From positions 11,245,139-11,309,138 of the forward strand of contig CM063249.1 in the NCBI GenBank assembly GCA_032158295.1: DNA of 64,000 bases. Reading direction: 5' to 3'. The position numbers and the translations under genes were made by a program. This document shows positions 56,101 to 64,000 of this stretch, piece after piece (the first letter of the stretch is position 1; the number at the start of each line of letters is the position of its first letter). The DNA is from Pycnopodia helianthoides (lineage: Eukaryota > Echinodermata > Asteroidea > Forcipulatida > Asteriidae). The notes beneath the pieces are model-generated. The model saw only the letters and a list, made by a program, of their open reading frames with translations. It did not search any database and was not told the DNA's origin.

Positions 56101-58276
56101 ATGTGTAACACATGACATGATGGCATGTACATGTCAGAGTGGCACAGCAGTAGTACAGATGAGGCACAGGGTAGTACAACTCATAGAGCTTGCCAACTTG
56201 GAACCAAGAAGAGCAGTCTGGACAAGAGGGTGAGCTAGAATATTGACAGATACAATGTAGTTTGGATATGTTTCGGGATCATGTCCGCCTCTTCATGAAT
56301 ATGCAAAGTTATCAAGATGATTGCCCACTTACCAATAATTGCAATTCAGAAATTGACTTCTGACTGGCGCCTCTTAACAAAGATTGACAAAATAGGGAGA
56401 CCGTCAACATCGGGCTAGGAAGCTCAGTTGGTAGAGCACAGGCGTGTTTCCAGAGGTCGCAGTTTCAAGTCCCGCTCTAGTAAAACAAAAATTGTTCACC
56501 CTAAAAATTAAGAAATTGAGGCCAATTCCAAAATATGTGCTCCTTAAACAGCTGAAATGCACAACTATTTTTGTCCATCAGAACACAAGGCTGTTGTATA
56601 GACCCCCTGCACTGACTTCACATGCAGCTACTGTCTGCCATTTTGGGACTCAAAATGCATGTAAAGATAGGGTGCACGTCACAATGTGTGTACATCACCT
56701 GTTATCTTCCAGCAAACTTGAACCCTCAATTCTGATCGGTCGACCCATAGCAACAAGAGGTGTGATATAAACCTACATTGCACGGCCCATATCACACACT
56801 GCGTATTGCGCATATTATTTTTAAGCTGTATGGAAAACGTATTCCACTCGCGCGCTTGTGTGATAACTAATAAAATACACACTGCAAAGGAACACATGGC
56901 ACAAGCAAAATGTATAGCGGACGACGACGTCAGGTGCAATTGGGTCAGTACACTATTTTGGAACAACAACCCTGACAAGATTCAAGGTTTTTTTAATAAA
57001 AGGTTGAAAGAAACTAAGGTTTTTGTCTGGACATGTTAATTTTATTTTACAAATTCCTATTTACATTTCCCTTTACATTTGATACATGTATACATAACCT
57101 GATGACGTCGGGTGCAATACACCGATCCAGTAGGCCACGCCCACCATAGCAAAGACCAAACGTGTCGCGTGTCCCCCGTCCGCCGTGCACATTGTTTTTG
57201 TCGGACAAAATGGCGGTATAGTGTCGGACCTTAAATCCCGCATTGTGATTGGTCAATTTGTCATGGGGCGTGGCCTACTGGATCGGTGTATTGGGTCAAT
57301 AATACATAATTATGAAACAACAACCCTGACATTATTTAAGTAAAAAAAACTTCAAGGTTGAAAGAAACTAATGTGTTTTTCTGGACATTTAAATTTTTTT
57401 TTACAAACTCCTATTTACATTTCCCTTCACATTTGATATACATGTATACAGAACCTGGCAATGAACCAACTTATGGAATGGAAACATTTCTTGGGTCCAC
57501 TGGACGAAAATTACCAGGTAAGTTCAGCACCGGATTTAGTCAAACCACCAAATTGTTCTTCAATCATGTGTAAATTGCAAAAAATTGTTTAAAAAAAGGA
57601 ACTTTCATTTTTCTTTTTCACATCAACAATTAACTTTTAGAATTAGTTAAACTTTCAAGACATAATTTTACAGATGGTTGGAAAGTATTATTTATTACCA
57701 TTGTATAGCTGCTACTTTGAAAGGATGTGTGCCGTTTTACCGTGTCCATATTCCATGTAAGAGTTAGTTATTAAGAAATAATAAATCGGCTGAAAATATA
57801 CCTGTTACTATCCTCTGCATATATATCTTCATTTGTTTTTGTAATTTAAATAATGCTTTTCTGGCAACACTCACAAAAACCTTGCTCATGATGTGACGTC
57901 ACTGGTAGAATGTCTAAATTTCATTGCTACCATACAGGCACATACTTTTGTGGTAGCACTTTCCTCGTTTAGTAATGTCACGTGTATTATTATCTCATGA
58001 GCAAGGCTTGTTTTTGTGAATTTTTAAAAACATATCATAAGGGGATAGTAACAGGTTTATTTCATTATTTATTTATTTATTTAAAACTTAACATTGGCAT
58101 ATGGACAAGTGAGTCAACACACATCCTTTAAATGTTAAGTGACTATATTTATGATTAGTTTACTAAAAATTTACACCCGTTTCTTTATCTGATAGGATGA
58201 TCATTTAGCGAGTGCTGGGAATCAAATCACATTCGCGTTTCAGAATGAAACCAATGTAAAGCCAGTAGATAAATAG
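38174..58276 (+). CDS. RAD54B: RAD54B, Swi2/Snf2 recombination translocase, 23 coding exons, complete
   Basis: Nuclear dsDNA translocase that works with RAD51/DMC1 in homologous recombination. Exons: 38174-38823, 38987-39030, 40090-40144, 40365-40452, 41141-41308, 42366-42613, 43080-43127, 44522-44603, 45454-45534, 45987-46136, 47397-47453, 48428-48482, 49330-49437, 49921-49993, 51020-51258, 51616-51780, 52727-52853, 53063-53169, 54054-54119, 54704-54817, 56072-56229, 57452-57517, 58196-58276 (TAG). The start [10 protein letters not shown] is the family's conserved N-terminus. Visible: [10 protein letters not shown], Walker A DDMGLGKT (about 419-426; most relatives have DEMGLGKT), DEGH (about 524-527), LTGTP (about 551-555), [34 protein letters not shown] and [14 protein letters not shown]. 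About 1009 residues, slightly longer than the human protein because of the N-terminus. Two exons (49330-49437 and 56072-56229) are off by +1 and -1 base; both look like sequence errors because flanking phases and homology are intact. Confidence 0.95.
39772..39962. mobile_element. Family A foldback MITE, diverged
   Basis: GGGTCCAATCCCATGGCTCTG at the left and GCAGAGCCATGAAATTGGGCC at the right, with many GCTTAC/GTAAGC motifs. It lies in RAD54B intron 2 and is followed directly by a tRNA-like piece (39966-40032: GCTCAGTTGATAGAGCAC, GGTTCCAGTTCGCC). Confidence 0.65.
40501..40894. mobile_element. Family B foldback MITE in a RAD54B intron
   Basis: TTAAAGGAACATTACAGAAT to ATTCTGTAATGTTTCTTTAA, about 394 bp; starts 48 bases after the donor of exon 40365-40452. 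Confidence 0.8.
41884..42269. mobile_element. Foldback MITE, family G, in a RAD54B intron
   Basis: TTAAAGGTATTATACAGG...AAGG and the complement CCTGTATAATACCCTTTAA; similar length and TTAA-type ends as family B but different sequence. Confidence 0.7.
43186..44352 (+). repeat. 80-bp intronic minisatellite, about 14 copies
   Basis: Unit: GGGTGGTGATGGGTAAGATA, GGGTTGAGAAGGGCAAGATG, GGTTGGTGATGGGTAACATT, GGGTGGTGAATGGTAAGATG. It fills most of the RAD54B intron behind the Walker A exon (43080-43127). Units vary by one-base indels. The minus strand has no stops in all three frames, producing proline/histidine-rich open frames that are by-products. Confidence 0.95.
44940..45345. mobile_element. Long-arm foldback, family H, in a RAD54B intron
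   Basis: Arms of about 150 bp: AATAAGCCATTTGCGTGTTA, AGACTATAGAGACAGTTGCT and GGGGCAAGCTTTTGCGTATA on the left return in reverse as ATACAAAAGCTTGCCCCGAA, AGCAACTGCCTCTATAGTCT and TCGCAAATGGCTTATTG on the right. Confidence 0.75.
46475..46831. mobile_element. Family B foldback MITE, second RAD54B-intron copy
   Basis: Same ends and orientation as 40501-40894 with a deletion of about 30 bases after TGTAGAAGTTTGA. Confidence 0.8.
46920..47112. mobile_element. Family A foldback MITE in a RAD54B intron
   Basis: GGGCCCAATTTCATAGAGC to GCTCTATGAAATTGGGCCC with long inner arms; the best preserved copy in the window. Confidence 0.8.
50096..50410. mobile_element. Family E foldback MITE in a RAD54B intron
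   Basis: Inverse copy of 30352-30673; CAGGGTTCTCCCCAGGATTTC at the left, GGGCAGAACCCTG at the right. Confidence 0.75.
51940..52246. mobile_element. Family D MITE in a RAD54B intron
   Basis: Near-identical to 32009-32315, including AGACCTTTC and AAGGTCT ends and AACAGATGTTTCAACAAAA. Confidence 0.8.
54845..55272 (-). mobile_element. tRNA-Leu-derived SINE, complete-looking
   Basis: On the minus strand a tRNA-like head (55270 to 55183) has acceptor halves GTGTCA and TGACAC, A box TGGCCAAGCGGATAAG, anticodon arm CACCGGACTCAAGCTCTGGTG (CAA), a long variable arm and B box GGGTTCGAGTCC. The body ends in GCGCTATATAAGAAC and an (ATT)n tail at 54848-54868. It lies in a RAD54B intron, against the gene. 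Confidence 0.75.
55480..55830 (+). mobile_element. Possible LINE 3' end with (AATG)n tail
   Basis: T-rich sequence ending in AATAAACCATTCATGAATGAATGAATGAATGA, the type of short tandem tail found at 3' ends of some LINEs. No coding part was recognised. Confidence 0.3.
56414..56482 (+). repeat. tRNA-like SINE head in a RAD54B intron
   Basis: GCTCAGTTGGTAGAGCAC, GAGGTCGCAGTTTCAAGTCC and the same downstream CGCTCTAGTAAA as at 3582-3652. Several stem mismatches. Confidence 0.5.
56962..57456 (+). repeat. Tandem duplication around the acceptor of RAD54B exon 22, split by a foldback
   Basis: Copy 1 (56962-57103) and copy 2 (57312-57456) share CAACAACCCTGACA, GGTTGAAAGAAACTAA, TCCTATTTACATTTCCCTT and ACATGTATACA. 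Copy 2 ends in the used acceptor CAG|AACCTGG (57451/57452); copy 1 has CATAACCTG instead. Between them is a foldback with arms TGCAATACACCGATCCAGTA and TACTGGATCGGTGTATTG (57113-57293). Confidence 0.75.
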
Positions 58277-59047
58277 AACCGACAAACACACTCGACGATA
58301 CAACCGTGTCACACTGGAGGAACATCTATGAATCGTTCTACAATACTGACATGAATGTCTCAAGCAGTGTTTCCTCTGGCTGATGAACTGACTGAGGAGG
58401 TCAAAGTTCAAACTGATGATTGAAGCAAAATTTATGCAGTCTGCAAACTGACGAGAATCTGCAAACTGATGTAAATGCAGCACAAAAAAATCCCTTCTGC
58501 ACATCCAAATTGTGAGTTCTTGATGCATAGAGGTCAAGGCAAAAGCTCCTAAACGACATCAAATTTACATTTTTCAGTTGGTGTTTTCGTCATGGCAAAT
58601 CTTCACAGCAAGGTGGTGGTATCGGCTAAAAACGAGCAATGTGATCGCTGACAGTAGTGAGGTTGGCTGCCTCAAGTTTGAATGGGTAGGAGACTGAAAT
58701 GTTTACATCAGACGTGATCACAACTGTCAGGTTAAATCAAATTTGAGTGATGTGTGCACTCGGCCACCACCTCTTTCCCAACTAAAAGCAGCATACAGTT
58801 AAAAACACTGCTTTTGAATTTCTGCTACAATTGAATTCAGAAACAAAGCACCCTTCTGGTTTATCAAATAAAACAAGTCCTACGCCAAATGCGAAGTTTG
58901 TTGGGTAATAAGGCAATGTTATTTACTGCTGTAGCATAAACTCTGTTTAGGAAATAATCCACAAAACACTCAGAACTTGGATACACCCCTTCCGGTATCA
59001 TAAAGAAAAATCACTGACAATGCTCTAAAGGCGAGTGGGAGTTGACT

Positions 59048-63617
<4,570 letters not shown>

Positions 63618-63681
63618 CTAAATAAGGGAAACTAATAGTCCCCTAAAAGCATCTCATTTGATTGAAATGAACACCTGTGTC

Positions 63682-64000
63682 CTTAAAGGCCCTGTACACT
63701 ATTGGTAAGATCAAAAAAGAAGAAAAAAATGTTCACAGATTCACACATAACCTACATGATTTAAAGTAAGTAATGGTAGAGAGGGTTCCTTTAAATATTT
63801 CTGCCTAAAATGCTATCGTTTCTGAGAAATGAGTAAAACAATAGTTTATCACGCGTGATAAAAACTCAAGGTTTGAAAAAACAGAAAACACATAAGGTCT
63901 CTTTTCACTATTTTCTCGTGACCTCGATGACCAATTGAGCTCGAACTTTCACAGGTTTGTTTGTTCATGCATATGTTGAATCACACAAAATGTGGACACT
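63682..64000. mobile_element. Family C relative, cut by the window edge
   Basis: TTAAAGGCCCTGTACACTATTG, then TTTCACTATTTTCTCGTGACC and ACTTTCACAGGTTTGTT, typical of the family. The right end is outside the window. A worn copy lies at 63208-63470. Confidence 0.55.

Overview
This is eukaryotic nuclear DNA from an animal: genes are split into many short exons with GT-AG introns full of short inverted-repeat elements. The repeat types (foldback elements, 'GGGCCCAATTTCAT' palindromes, tRNA-derived SINEs with ATT tails) and the protein sequences point to an echinoderm, most likely a sea star. The species is an inference.

Three conserved genes were reconstructed exon by exon. HFM1/MER3, a meiotic DNA helicase, lies on the minus strand at 1137-14926: 24 exons, with the C-terminus beyond the left edge. 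RAD54B, a Swi2/Snf2 recombination translocase, lies on the plus strand at 38174-58276: 23 coding exons, complete. KIF22/Kid, a chromokinesin, lies on the minus strand at 59048-63564: 8 exons, with most of the motor domain beyond the right edge. RAD54B and KIF22 are tail to tail, 771 bp apart. HFM1 and RAD54B point away from each other across about 23 kb of mostly repetitive DNA. That gap also holds one intronless PAN plus fibrinogen-domain gene (32764-33768, minus). All three large genes act in chromosome recombination or segregation.

The most unusual region is 17471-28770. A composite foldback element of about 9.9 kb (17471-27382) has outer inverted repeats of about 350 bp, subterminal modules of about 200 bp (3 copies on the left, about 6 on the right), and a 5.5-kb GC-rich 61-bp tandem array. 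It also holds a smaller, related 60-bp minisatellite in the opposite orientation. A second, 1-kb foldback built on 15-17 bp repeats follows at once. I found no transposase gene. The organisation recalls sea urchin TU foldback elements.

Four conserved exons (two in RAD54B, one each in KIF22 and HFM1) have a broken frame although splice sites and flanking frames are intact. Homopolymer-length noise in the middle of the 61-bp array points the same way: residual single-base errors in this sequence are more likely than gene death.

Further repeats include paired foldback (MITE-like) families shared between the introns of all three genes, LINE 3' fragments at 36.0-37.4 kb, and an 80-bp minisatellite in a RAD54B intron. 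Two promoter candidates flank the big element: an RFX/CRE/CCAAT cluster upstream of HFM1, and an NRF1/ETS cluster with a possible first exon far upstream of RAD54B.
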